NCBI GenBank assembly: GCA_016169945.1
Contig: JADLSH010000273.1
Span: 2,151,001 to 2,215,000 of the forward strand
Source of the DNA: Trachythela sp. YZ-2020
Taxonomy: Eukaryota; Cnidaria; Anthozoa; Malacalcyonacea; Clavulariidae
Length of the DNA stretch: 64,000 nucleotides
Direction of reading: 5' to 3'
Positions 1 through 9,374 of the stretch are shown here, one piece after another (within the stretch, counting starts at the first letter, position 1; every line of letters starts with the position of its first letter). The notes under the pieces are model-generated. The model did not search any database, had not been told where the DNA came from, and saw nothing but the letters and a program-made list of their open reading frames with translations. The translations under genes and the position numbers were made by a program.

Positions 1-115
1 TTTAGACCTTAACGGGAACGGCTGCGAAAAATGCAACTCTAAGTCCTCCGACAGGAATTGAATCTGCGGTCCTGCGATTCCGGTGCAGCGCTCTGACCAC
101 TGAGCTACAGAGTCC
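1..115 (-). repeat. tRNA-derived SINE head
   Basis: Read on the minus strand from 115, the sequence has a box-A-like TAGCTCAGTGGTCAGAGCG and a box-B-like GATTCAATTCC with the spacing of a tRNA, followed by a non-tRNA tail that runs off the window. This is the layout of a tRNA-derived SINE with an internal RNA polymerase III promoter. A working tRNA gene is unlikely because the anticodon stem has a mismatch, the B box departs from consensus and a body continues beyond the tRNA end. Confidence 0.6.
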
Positions 116-117
116 AA

Positions 118-184
118 CAGAGTAAAATACTAAAGTAGGCCGGCGCATCTGGGCCCGTTGCAAGCTAACGGATTTTAACCCGTT
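118..184. repeat. Fragment of the piggyBac-like hairpin MITE family
   Basis: The segment contains the family's core (acagagtaaaatactaaag) and one terminal half ending near aacccg. It is fused directly to the SINE at 1-115. Better copies lie at 38568-38684 and 6446-6549. Only about half of the element is present. Confidence 0.5.
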
Positions 185-370
185 GTAAAATATTTACATT
201 ATAACGTTATAAAACATTGTTAAAATAATCAAAATACAATGAAAATCAGCCCTGTAATATTGTCTTGATGTCACGGAAATTAAGCTCCGTAAATTATGTC
301 AGCTTTCGCGTTGATTTAAGGCGACTTGCACTGCAGTGATTTTACCAGATGAAATAGCAAACTAATTGTT

Positions 371-1100
371 TTTACACTGGATAGCTTTATCAATTCTAAA
401 CTAGTGATTGACCGATTGTGCCACAATCGGAAATTACCGATTACCGATTATTCATGCAACAATCTACCCGATACCGATACCGATTTTATAATTACGTCAT
501 AATGTCAGTCGACCAAGTAAAGGTGACGTCATTCATTTCGAATTTTTAATAATAATTTCCAATGTAACATGTTACTTCAACCAAAGTTCGTTCAAACCGT
601 TCATAAATGATACGCTTCACGCATTAATTTCGCCGCGGCAACATATTGCGTTAAAAATCGTTCTATGTATGAACATTGTATATGAACACGCAACGTGTAC
701 CAAAGCGCGCAATGTATATAATTTTAAAGTGCATATTTTCTCAACAATCGGAAATACTGATAATTCTACCGATGCCGATTGTCTGCCGATAAGGTAAAAA
801 TCGGCCCGATACCAATACCGATTATCGGTCAATCACTATTCTAAACTGTTCTCCCTAGAGGTCCAGTAAGAGTCATCTCTTATTGATCCAGTGTTACTAC
901 AGGAGGAAACCTAAACTAAACTAACTTTATTTATACTGGATAGCTCTATCAGTTCTAAACTGTTCTCCCTGGAGGTCCAGTAAGGGTTATCCCTTATTGA
1001 TCCAGTGTTACTACATGAGGAAACCTAAACTAAACTAACTATATTTATACTGGATAGCTCTATCAGTTCTAAACTGTTCTTCCTAGAGGTCCAGTAAGGG
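371..1100. repeat. 114-bp tandem repeat, three copies, split by a MITE
   Basis: The motif tactggatagctctatcag recurs at about 373, 932 and 1046. Once the inserted MITE and its target duplication are subtracted, the period is 114 bp. Each unit carries a tctaaactgttctccctag segment and a block around ccagtgttactac. Dispersed single units of the same family lie in inverse orientation near 32820-33010, 34020-34100 and 34540-34720, inside or beside the Rab-like gene. Confidence 0.75.
402..838. mobile_element. hAT-type MITE with intact 8-bp target duplication
   Basis: The 437-bp segment begins TAGTGATTGACCGAT and ends with its exact reverse complement, ATCGGTCAATCACTA. It is flanked on both sides by TTCTAAAC (394-401 and 839-846), which is a single site in the neighbouring copies of the host tandem repeat, so the pre-insertion state is visible. 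Short perfect TIRs with an 8-bp duplication are the hallmark of the hAT superfamily. There is no coding capacity; internal sequence is full of ACCGAT/ATCGGT motifs. It must be non-autonomous. Confidence 0.85.
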
Positions 1101-1135
1101 CCATTAAACAAAATGCTTTCAAGCCTACATCTTAC

Positions 1136-1312
1136 CAACATCAGATTCTTTGGAATTAATCCACCAATCGACAAGCTCTTTTCCTTTAAAAGTGTCCTTG
1201 TATGACCAAAGGAAACTGCCATTGTTTTTAACAATTCCGCTGGCCTTAATCTGTTTGACCAACTGAACATATTCATCCTGCTCGCATGTGAAACCTGAGC
1301 TGCCATAACCAC
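1136..1312 (-). CDS. DEP-domain exon of a glutaredoxin/DEP gene
   Basis: The minus-strand reading frame contains KQIKASGIVKNN, then SFLWSYKDTFKGKELVDWW, which matches the core of a DEP domain (G-I-x-K-D, F-x-G-x-E-L-V-D-W). DEP domains are about 80 residues and usually bind membranes or GPCR-signalling partners. The exon ends at a good donor (GTAAGA, 1130-1135). The 5' boundary is uncertain: the acceptor at 1313 does not keep phase with the preceding linker exon, whereas an AG before GATGAATATG would. The protein should continue toward lower coordinates, outside the window; only repeats are seen there. Confidence 0.6.
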
Positions 1313-1340
1313 CTGTGACAACAAGAATATTTAACACAAT

Positions 1341-1645
1341 GAAGATGGTGATGGTGATGATGGTGGTGATGATGATGGTGATGATGATGGTGATGATATG
1401 ATGGTGGTGATGCTGATGATAATTATTATTGATGATGATGATGATTATTGATGATGATTATTATTATTATTGATGATGATGATGATGATTATTATTATTA
1501 TTATTGATGATGATGATGATGATGATGATTATTATTATTATTATTATTGATGATGATGATGATAATTATTATTGATGATGATAATTATTGATGATGGTAA
1601 TGATTGATGATGATCATCATGATGGTTGATGATGATGACAATTTA
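1341..1645. repeat. Imperfect GATGAT/ATTATT microsatellite
   Basis: About 300 bases are built of (GAT)n, (GGT)n and (ATT)n interruptions. The stretch lies in the intron between the DEP exon and the linker exon. No other feature is seen here; a smaller similar patch is at 1740-1795. Confidence 0.9.
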
Positions 1646-1830
1646 ATATAGGATTCACAGTAATATAAATGTCATTTTTAATTATAGAAATAATTGATTT
1701 AAGCATGGTTCCATGCTAAAGTTGATAAACTTGACGATTAACTGGTGGTGGTGATAACAGTGGTGATGGTAATTGTGATGATAATGGTGGTGGTGGTAAC
1801 TCTGGATTGAAACAACCAAAATGTGTTTAC

Positions 1831-1932
1831 CCAGCCTTCCTGGTTTTCTGATTCCTGCGGCAACTGTGGTGCATCATCAGGCAGTTCATTTTCATTCACA
1901 TCTTTGATCAATTTATCTAGTTCACTGGCACT
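1831..1932 (-). CDS. Linker exon of the glutaredoxin/DEP gene
   Basis: After a plausible acceptor (ctatag, 1933-1938) the frame encodes SASELDKLIKDVNENELPDD followed by a Gln/Glu-rich stretch ending EGW, then a GTAAAC donor. The ASELDKLIKDV segment resembles the region that closes a glutaredoxin fold and leads into the next domain. Phase does not match the upstream glutaredoxin exon (that exon ends in phase 1), so a small exon between 1940 and 2790 may be missing or the gene may be damaged. Confidence 0.45.
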
Positions 1933-1938
1933 CTATAG

Positions 1939-2790
1939 GTAGATATAACATTTTAGAGCAAAACGAGTTGGACAATTGGCTTGAGTTATACTGAAGACAG
2001 ACTATCCATCATGATGATTGATAAATCATGGGTCCAAAGAATCATTAATCTCAATGTTAGAACACAAGATAAACTATTTAGAAAAACTAGCTAGAATATA
2101 GCACAATCCACATTGGCAATGACTCTGAGAATGAAAATCATGCCTAAATTATGTCGCTGATTGTATTGTCTATAATGCCGTGTTGATATGCTTATACAGT
2201 CACATAGATGGATCATCCGACACGACAAACTATGCATGCAGGTATTGCATTTTTATACGCTGATGCATTATCAGACAAACTATCTTTTTTTTACCCAAAT
2301 TCGTCCAGATGGATCATCGGCGTCAGTAACTATAAATTGGTCAAGCGTAGCTAGCATCCGAAACTTACCCCAAAACCCCGGTCAAATGTGAATGAGAGTT
2401 GATGAGACTCAATACTCAAAAAATCAGTATGACTACTCTGCAACTTGTTGCAACTCTCACTCGCGTTTGACTGCCGACTCTCATCAGTTCTCATTCACTC
2501 TCATCAACTTTGTTTGATCTGGTTCAAATTCTGATGAGATTTTGCTGAGGGTTTTAACTTGCTCGTTTGTATAACTCTAATGCAACTCTTGTTCTCGTTT
2601 TGCCAGCCAGGGCATAAATTAAGCTTTAGTATCTCATTTTATAGTTATATAGATTGTTTTAGGGTATATTTAATATATCTCGATAAAACGCCGTTAAAAT
2701 GGTTAAATTTTAATAACCTGAGTTGAGAAGTTAAACAATGGCAGGATATCATAAAGTTACAAACTTTTACAAAGGTCATAAAATATCATG
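1939..2790. other. Intronic stretch, no recognised feature
   Basis: Between the linker and glutaredoxin exons I see only AT-rich DNA and short CTCATCA/TGATGAG words around 2390-2560. No RNA gene, transposon end or coding segment could be supported. Confidence 0.4.
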
Positions 2791-2800
2791 CCTTACTTAC

Positions 2801-2928
2801 CGGAGTCGAAATCATCAAACCCGCCGATATGTTTTGCATTAAAAAATATCTGAGGCACAGTTTTTCGCCCAGTTCTTTCCTTCATCTCATTTCGACTGTC
2901 TTTATAAACGTCCAAATTAATGTCAACG
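2801..2928 (-). CDS. Glutaredoxin C-terminal half exon
   Basis: The minus strand encodes YVDINLDVYKDSRNEMKER followed by GRKTVPQIFFNAKHIGGFDD. TVPQIFxxxxHIGGxDD is the glutathione-binding and cis-Pro region of glutaredoxins, which reduce disulfides with glutathione. The exon ends at a strong donor (GTAAGTAAGG, 2791-2800). The active-site CxxC exon is not in view. The 5' boundary is odd: no AG acceptor lies just upstream, and the adjoining 2929-2970 sequence also occurs at 32320-32352, so a repeat may have landed on the exon border. Glutaredoxin plus DEP architectures are known in eukaryotes, some with DUF547. Confidence 0.65.
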
Positions 2929-3067
2929 TACCATAGTGGCCCAGAAATCGATTGTGTTTACCTTCTGTAGCCTGGCCACAGATTAAAGATTAACAGATAT
3001 GGAACTTTAGTCGGAACCCTTTGATGTTCTTGTCCCCACTTTCTGCCACGATGACGCAATTCCACGC

Positions 3068-3236
3068 GCCACGCAAATAGACTCTTTCGATAATTACGTC
3101 ATTTGGCCTGGGAGCCTCACTCCCACGAAGAGTGGGCCAATCACGTTTCGTCTTGATGCACGAAAGCGAGGTTCCCAGGCCAAATAGGCGGATGTGACGT
3201 AATTATCGAAAGAGTGTATTGCTCTGGTGCGTGGCT
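3068..3236. repeat. Hairpin MITE
   Basis: The arms are inverted repeats: actctttcgataattacgtc at 3081 pairs with gacgtaattatcgaaagagt ending at 3214, and ttggcctgggagcctc pairs with gaggttcccaggccaa. Outer gccacgca/tgcgtggc words suggest the limits. No protein is encoded. No target duplication could be assigned. Confidence 0.65.
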
Positions 3237-3477
3237 GGCAAGTGTCGCTCGTCGAATTTCCTAACTAAAGTATAGGAGAAACACTGTTTGGAAGGTCACA
3301 AATGGCTATTTTACAAGATTGGCGCAAGCTATTATTATTTTGGGTCATAAATTTTAAAGATAAATGGTAAGTGTTTATTTTGTTAGAAAAAGTTGTATGT
3401 TACGGTTTAATGCAAGAAGGAAAATACAAGTTATCGACTTGTCGGCAAGACCACGATGCATGGCCATGGCCGCACGG

Positions 3478-3486
3478 TGGGCTAGC
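3478..3486. repeat. Left 9-bp target-site duplication of the composite MULE
   Basis: TGGGCTAGC lies directly before the first terminal base at 3487 and is repeated exactly at 22277-22285. Nine base pairs is the canonical duplication length of Mutator-like elements. Confidence 0.8.
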
Positions 3487-3560
3487 ACAAGCAGCTAAAT
3501 CGTGACTTGGCACCAGCGCCGCCATCTTGGATTTTATTGCGCTGGAGACTGAGTACTATA
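3487..3560. repeat. Outer terminal inverted repeat, left
   Basis: The sequence pairs with 22170-22276. It includes gccgccatcttggattttat, which recurs at both outer and both inner ends of the arms. In arm B the outermost 27 bases are tandemly doubled. Confidence 0.8.
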
Positions 3561-3770
3561 TAGAGACAATCGCGTGAACTCCACGAACCTGCGTGGATTA
3601 TTCTACGCGCAAAATATAAAAATATCAATGATGTGGCTAAAAATGCAAATATTTCAATCGTTTGCTCGTTTATGTATTGGAATACACTCTACTGCAATTT
3701 TCTTCGCACGTATTTACCTCTGCAATCGCGTTTTAATCAGGGAAAGGAAATGTGGAGCAGTGAGACAAGG

Positions 3771-3993
3771 GTAAGTTTATATATGAGGTCTAACTTGTCC
3801 AGGTGATATCCTATATAAAAGTCTATAAAGTGTTTACAAACATAGTGGAAGATATAGCTTTGAGTTTGTCTGTTTACACGTGCGCTATACAACGCAACAT
3901 TTATTTATGATAAGCATGATTTCATGTTGTATGTTATAATATATATATATAATTATATATTATGGTTAATAAGTCAGTGAATGCTATTTACAG
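3771..3993 (+). other. First intron of the arm A transposase gene
   Basis: Donor AAGG|GTAAGT and acceptor ATTTACAG|G bound a 223-bp phase-0 intron. It contains a (TA)n run at 3941-3958. The same donor and acceptor are present at the matching positions of arm B (21735-21965), which supports the model. Confidence 0.65.
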
Positions 3994-6475
3994 GTATCTT
4001 TTCTCAAAAGAAATCCCAAGAAGTTGGCACCATCCACAATTCAACGATTCAGTCGAGGTTTTGCATATGAATGTTTGCTCCCAAATGTTGAAGGTTGGCA
4101 TGCCAAACAAGTGAAATGCTACCAGCATCAGCAAGAAGTTCTAGATCTACACCACTTAGCCTCCATACCTTCTGATAGTCAACTTCGTGCTTGGAGAAAA
4201 TCAATTGATCAGATATGCACCAACCAGTTCAAGTACATGGAGACATCAAAAGACCGGCTTAATATCGATGGCCTAAATCAACTAACAAGATTCCATACAA
4301 TGAGACGCATCCAAGCAGCTGTTGAGGAAGAAGTCACATGGTTTGCACGACCATACAACAAACCAGAGACAGTTGTTGAATATCCATCAGCCTCTCTCAT
4401 AGCAGATTTTCAGCAGTTCCTGTATTGCAAACAATACGATGAGGTCTCCAATCCATTTGGTTTGTCTTCAGATGAATTTTCTACATTGTGTGCAGACCGT
4501 TGGGTATCATCTGATCATGTGTGCTGGCTGATGGCCAACCTAAATAAAACCCAAGATACAACATACTTTGTTTATCTGAATGGAACACTCTACAAACCCC
4601 CTGCATCTCATCGGCGATTTACCCATAGCCGGGTAAAACCATCACAAATCTGTTTTGCCATAAATGTTGGAAAGGACCAAAGAGGTAAAACTTACATTGG
4701 CAATGACATGCATCTTGGCCACCATTGGAGCTTGTGCCACATTAACTTGGCTGAAAAGCGAATTGTATATGCTGATTCCTTGGGTTGGCAAGTCCCGGAC
4801 AGTCTCCTTTCCCAAGTGAATACGTATATCAAAGCTGTTGATATTGAAGATGATGTTGTCAATTACTTCTTCACAAGTGCACATGACCCCAACAGCAAAT
4901 GCCCCAGCACAGGAGGACACAAGTGTAATCACAAGTGTGCAAAACATTACCCCTTGCAGAGATGTGGCAGCATATGTGGTGTTCTTGTCTTGGTCATGGC
5001 TGCAATTTCTTGTTACAACAATGAGTTATTCAAAGACATCACCTCGGTATATAATCAGCTAGCCAAAGATTTCCCACCGATATGTCTGAGCAATCCCACT
5101 AGATACAGCAAATATCTTCGACTTGTCCTTGGATGTTGGATTGCAAGCAATCGTGTAAATCCATTGTATATCATCCCACAATTCTGGTACAAACTGCGAC
5201 AATCTGTTTCCTCAGCCACTAAAAATGAGAATGGCAATTTAAGTGAAGATAATGTAATTCCTAAAATAACAAAGGATCCTGTGGTCAAGCCCTCTATCCC
5301 AGCTCCCCGCGTTGTCAAGCCCTCTACCTCATCACCCCCTGTGGTCAAGCCCTCTATCCCAACTTCCCCCGTCGTGAAGCCCTCTACCTCATCACCCCCC
5401 GTCGTGAAGCCCTCTACCTCATCACCCCCTGTGGTCAAGCCCTCTACCTCATCACCCCATGTGGTCAAGCCCTCTATCCCAGCTTCCCCCGTCGTGAAGC
5501 CCTCTACCTCATCAGCCCCCGTCGTGAAGCCCTCTACCTCATCACCCCCTGTGGTCAAGCCCTGTACCTCATCACCCCCTGTCGTCAAGCCCTCTACCTC
5601 ATCACCCCCTGTGGTCAAGCCCTCTACCTCATCACCCCCTGTGGTCAAGCCCTCTATCCCAGCTTCCCCCGTCGTGAAGCCCTCTACCTCATCACCCCCC
5701 GTCGTGAAGCCCTCTAGCTCATCACCCCCTGTGGTCAAGCCCTCTACCTCATCACCCCCTGTGGTCAAGCCCTCTATCCCAGCTTCCCCCGTCGTGAAGC
5801 CCTCTACCTCATCACCCCCCGTCGTGAAGCCCTCTACCTCATCACCCCCTGTGGTCAAGCCCTGTACCTCGTCACCCCCTGTCGTCAAGCCCTCTACCTC
5901 ATCACCCCCTGTGGTCAAGCCCTCTACCTCATCACCCCCTGTGGTCAAGCCCTCTATCCCAGCTTCCCCCGTCGTGAAGCCCTCTACCTCATCACCCCCC
6001 GTCGTGAAGCCCTCTACCTCATCACCCCCTGTGGTCAAGCCCTCTACCTCATCACCCCCTGTCGTCAAGCCCTGTACCTCATCACCCCCTGTCGTCAAGC
6101 CATCTACCTCATCACCCCCTGTGGTCAAGCCCTCTATCCCAGCCTCCCCCGTGGTCACACCTTCTCAGACTGATTCAAAGACAAAAGAGAGCACAGAAAA
6201 GAAGAAACAATATGTATGCTCTTTGTGTAATGAAGTGTATCCCAGAATGTTTTCGTTGAGGCGCCACATTCAGAAGCACCACCCATCTGCAACAGAAGAA
6301 CTTTCTGGAAATTGTATTTGCCATAACTGTGGTTTTAAATGCAGTAAAATCAGAGACCTACGAGAACATCTGGGGAGAAAGCATGCAGTGGTATTCCAAA
6401 CCGAAACAGTGTTGCTGGACAACATGACAGGCGAGTATATGTCTAATCCATTAACCACTGCTCTACCACTGACGA
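3994..6475 (+). CDS. Exon 2, arm A: Ulp1-like protease, proline repeats and two C2H2 fingers
   Basis: This 2.48-kb exon is fully open. Counting from the Leu at 4024: a C48 (Ulp1/SENP-like) cysteine protease core has GHHW with His234, YADSLGW with Asp251, PLQRCGSICGV with Gln312 and Cys318, the full His-Asp-Gln-Cys set of a SUMO/ubiquitin-like protease. Residues about 420-715 are decapeptide repeats of the PVVKPSTSSP type. Two C2H2 fingers follow, YVCSLCN..HIQKHH from about residue 730 and CICHNCG..HLGRKH from about 765. The frame would stop at TAG 6493-6495 if not spliced; a donor at 6476 (A|GTAAAA) joins in phase 1 to 6581. Ulp1 domains are known in some plant MULEs; here the role in transposition is unknown. 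Confidence 0.8.
5272..6160 (+). repeat. 30-bp coding minisatellite (decapeptide repeat)
   Basis: About 29 units of 30 bp encode VVKPSTSSPP, VVKPSIPASP and variants. Units are arranged in a higher-order pattern: the IPASP unit recurs at 5461, 5641, 5761, 5941 and 6121, and 5461-5640 repeats as 5761-5940, a 300-bp super-period. Since 30 is a multiple of 3, opposite-strand frames are also open, so a long antisense frame here has no meaning by itself. Confidence 0.95.
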
Positions 6476-6549
6476 GTAAAATCGTCTGGGGTTAGACAGA
6501 GTAAATACTAAAGTAGGGTACTTTGGGTGCATTGCGTGTTAATGGGTTA
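6446..6549. mobile_element. piggyBac-like MITE inside the transposase gene
   Basis: The segment runs from ccattaacc to gttaatgggttaa and carries the family core cgagtaaaatcgtctggggt. It encodes the last residues of the open frame (LTTALPLTSKIVWG) and the stop codon, and also the GTAAAA donor proposed at 6476. The same insertion is present in arm B (19632-19724), so it predates the arm duplication. Confidence 0.7.
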
Positions 6550-6580
6550 AATAATAATTTTAAATCTTCTACCTTTCTAG

Positions 6581-8750
6581 AATTTGAGCAATGGAAAGAT
6601 GGAATCGAAGAAGAAAATATATGCACTTTTAGCAAAAAGAATAAACCAACACCTAATGTACAACACTTCCGGTGTAATCGAAGTGGTGTTTATGTCCCAA
6701 AAGGAACTGGGAAAAGACGGACTAAGTCACAAGGTACATGTTGTTCTGTAAAACCAAGGGATCAATTTGTTAAGATTTTGATAATTATTATAAGACTGCA
6801 CAATAGTTTTTACTGTTTTATTTCAGGAAGTTGTAAAATCCAAGAAAATTGCACTGCTGGCATTAAAGTGACAACGAATAGCGATGGCAGTGTATTGGCA
6901 GAGATATGTTACACCCATCACGGACATGAAAAGGATGTGCAGCATACATGGCTCACCAAGGGAAAAAGAGAGGAAATTGCTGCACGTCTACAGCAAGGTG
7001 TTAGTAGAGAGAAAATATTAAATGACATCAGAGAGGAAGCCATGAATCATTCAGACCAGGAGTTTAAGCGACATCATATAGTTGAAAAAAAAGATTTAAA
7101 CAACATTAAATCATCATTTGGGGTAAGTGACACTCGACGGCACCCTGATGACCAGGTCAGTGTACGGGCGTGGGTGCATGAATGGACCACTAATGATAGC
7201 AACCCTATTCTTTTTGCGAAATTTCAAGGAGATGCTGCTCCAGACCATCTTAATTTAACTCAAGATGATTTTGTACTTGTTATCCAAAACCCATTCCAAA
7301 AAATGATGGCAGAAAAATTTGCCAATAAAGGAGTATGCATCGATGCAACCCATGGCACAACAGGGTATGACTTCCTTTTGACATCTCTTGTTGTTTTGGA
7401 TGAGTTTGGGACAGGTATCCCCATTGCATGGTGCCTGTCCAATCATGAAGATTTTACACACATGTCTGTATTTTTTGATATTGGTAAAAAAGAACTGTGG
7501 TGTGTTGGAACCACATTGGCTAATGTCTGATCTAGCCAGTCAATTTTATAATGCCTGGCTGGCAGTGATGGGTGGAAGCCCTAGACGACTCTATTGCACA
7601 TGGCATGTTGATCGTGCATGGCAACTAGAACTCAGAAACAAAGTGAAAGACACTGTAGTGGCTGCTGAGATTTATAAAATGCTAAGGACTGTCTTGCAGC
7701 AAACTGAAGTGGAAACTTTTAAACAATATATGTTGCAGCTTTGCGAGCAGCGAGCAGCTTCCAGCATTGAGCCCAGAATTTGCGAATTATTTTCAAAGTG
7801 AATGGCACGGAAGAAGTGAATATTGGGGCTATTGGTACCGAAAAGGGATGGGTATCAATACAAATATGATAGTTGAGGCATTTCATCGCGTGTTTAAATA
7901 TTGCTAGCTGAATGGCAAAGCGAACAGGAGAGTAGACCACTGCTTGATAAGTTTGATGAAATTTATCAGAGATAAGTCATTTGATAGAGCCATCAAGCTA
8001 ACAATGGGCAAACCAACATTTAAAGCAAGGATTATTAATGATCGACACAATAAGAGTAGAGGAATGAGCATTGACATTGTTAAAGAAGATGGTGATCTCA
8101 GATGGAAAATACCAAGTAGCAAGAGTGATATAATCTATACAGTACTGAAACAAGCAAATTACTGCATGGACAACACCTGTCAAATAAGGTGTGCAGAGTG
8201 TAACATTTGTGTTCACCAATTTATATGTGATTGTACTGATGGTCTTATAAACAATATCATCTGTAAACACATTCATCTACTGCAAACATACTTGTCGGCA
8301 AAGAAACTGGAAGATGAAACAAATGACACAGGTGATTGTAGTACAGCTGAGACTGCTGTCACCAATACGGATTATAAAGCTAGAGAACTACAGTTAGTTG
8401 CATCTCTGATTCAAAAGAAAACTAAAGTAACGCAAGATAATGTAGCACTGAAAGAAGCCACCAAGAGGCAGCTTTTGACACTCGTTGACCAGCTATTTGA
8501 TTGCGAGAACAATGAGGCCCTCATTGTCTTGAACAAAAAGGTAACTGCTGCTAAACACTTGTTTATGTCAATGAAAAGACAAAAATGTTTGTCACCATTG
8601 AAATTGGTAACAAATTCTCCTGGAAACAAATACACTGAAAAACAACGCAAATTTACATCAACGAAGAAAAAAAGAAAACGAACAAGCAATGTGCGGTTTG
8701 CGAAGCCAACCCAGAGGATCTTTCATCTCTGTTCACAGTCGATAAAAATA
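6581..8750 (+). pseudogene. Exons 3-4, arm A: zinc module, DDE core and SWIM finger
   Basis: Exon 3 (6581-6733) splices over a 93-bp intron to exon 4 (6827-8750) with matching phase. The first part has spaced Cys and His residues (FRCNR, SCKIQENC, YTHHGHE) like the zinc-binding module found before animal MULE transposases. The DDE core follows: CIDATHG (Asp codon 7342), LMSDLAS (Asp 7529), CTWHVD, and NMIVEAFHR (Glu 7875). A SWIM finger is at CDCTDGLINNIICKH (C-x-C-x9-C-x-H), near 8228-8270. A basic, Lys-rich tail ends the exon. The frame is broken near 7482, 7743-7757, 7905 and 8712. Confidence 0.8.
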
Positions 8751-8834
8751 GTAAGTCAGTTGAATGGTGGGGTTGAGCATTTAAAAGGTTATACGTATTA
8801 TTAGACTGATGTATTTCTGTTTGTATAAATTTAG

Positions 8835-9372
8835 TTAGCGAACAACTTGAAGGTTTTGGTCTCGCCAAAATGAAATTAAAAAAGCTATTTCACGAAAAAA
8901 GTTGGTAACATCAAATGAAATTCGACTGGATGAAGATCACCCACCAGCTGAAGCACTTGGCTATATCCTCACACACATCAAGCCGTATCTGGATGAAAAT
9001 GCCTGGAAGAAAGTAACGACCTCAGGTATGTACATTATAGGCGAAATGTTTATCCCAAAGTTGATGCAGTACTTAACCTGCTGTTTGTTTTCATAGTGAA
9101 ACGATTGCGAGATGAGTGGATGTGCAGCACTTGTGGATATGCCAAATTGGGGAATATGATAATGTGTGATTTCTGCTCCACCTGGCACCATTGGTATGTC
9201 AGCTTACAGTCTAGCTTTATATAAAAGTTATACAAAACTGTTGTTAATTTTTCTTCTTATTGTGAACTTCACTTGTAGGGAATGTGCCAAGATCAAAGAC
9301 GAAGATGATGAAGGGTTTTGCCAAAGTTGTGAAAACCTAAACAATGACGATGGATCAAAAATAGAAGAATGA
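8835..9372 (+). pseudogene. Exons 5-7, arm A: C-terminal PHD finger
   Basis: Splicing at 9025/9097 (phase 1) and 9193/9279 (phase 2) produces CSTC-x10-CDFC-STWH-HWEC and a final CQSC, a complete C4-H-C3 PHD finger. PHD fingers usually read histone H3 tails, which suggests chromatin-guided targeting, but this is inference. The exon 5 frame (EIRLDEDHPPAEALGYIL) is one A out of step with its proposed acceptor at 8834; the same mismatch is in arm B. Stop is TGA 9370-9372. Confidence 0.7.
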
Positions 9373-9374
9373 CC

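Larger units (their letters stand above)
3750..9372 (+). pseudogene. MULE transposase gene, arm A (seven exons, disrupted)
   Basis: Exons inferred from splice signals with matching phase are 3750-3770, 3994-6475, 6581-6733, 6827-8750, about 8835-9025, 9097-9193 and 9279-9372. Ancestrally they would give one protein of roughly 1,650 residues: Ulp1-like protease, decapeptide repeats, two C2H2 fingers, Cys/His module, DDE core, SWIM finger and PHD finger. Disruptions here: a 1-nt insertion near 7482, a 7-bp tandem duplication at 7743-7757 (also in arm B), TAG at 7905, a 1-nt deletion near 8712, and an apparent one-A loss in the run near 8890 (also in arm B). The short first exon (MWSSETR) starts at the only ATG that splices in frame, but RNA is needed to confirm it. 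Confidence 0.75.

Noticed and set aside
1..115. A functional tRNA gene
   Set aside because: The cloverleaf is imperfect and a SINE body continues off the edge.
1341..1645. Regular direct repeats as a CRISPR-like array
   Set aside because: Simple GAT/ATT microsatellite with no spacers, and eukaryotic context.
5055..6158. A 367-codon antisense frame (TTGGDEVEG repeats) across the decapeptide minisatellite, and its partner in arm B
   Set aside because: The repeat period is 30 bp, a multiple of three, so any frame free of stops in one unit stays open. The sense strand has protease and zinc-finger domains on both sides.
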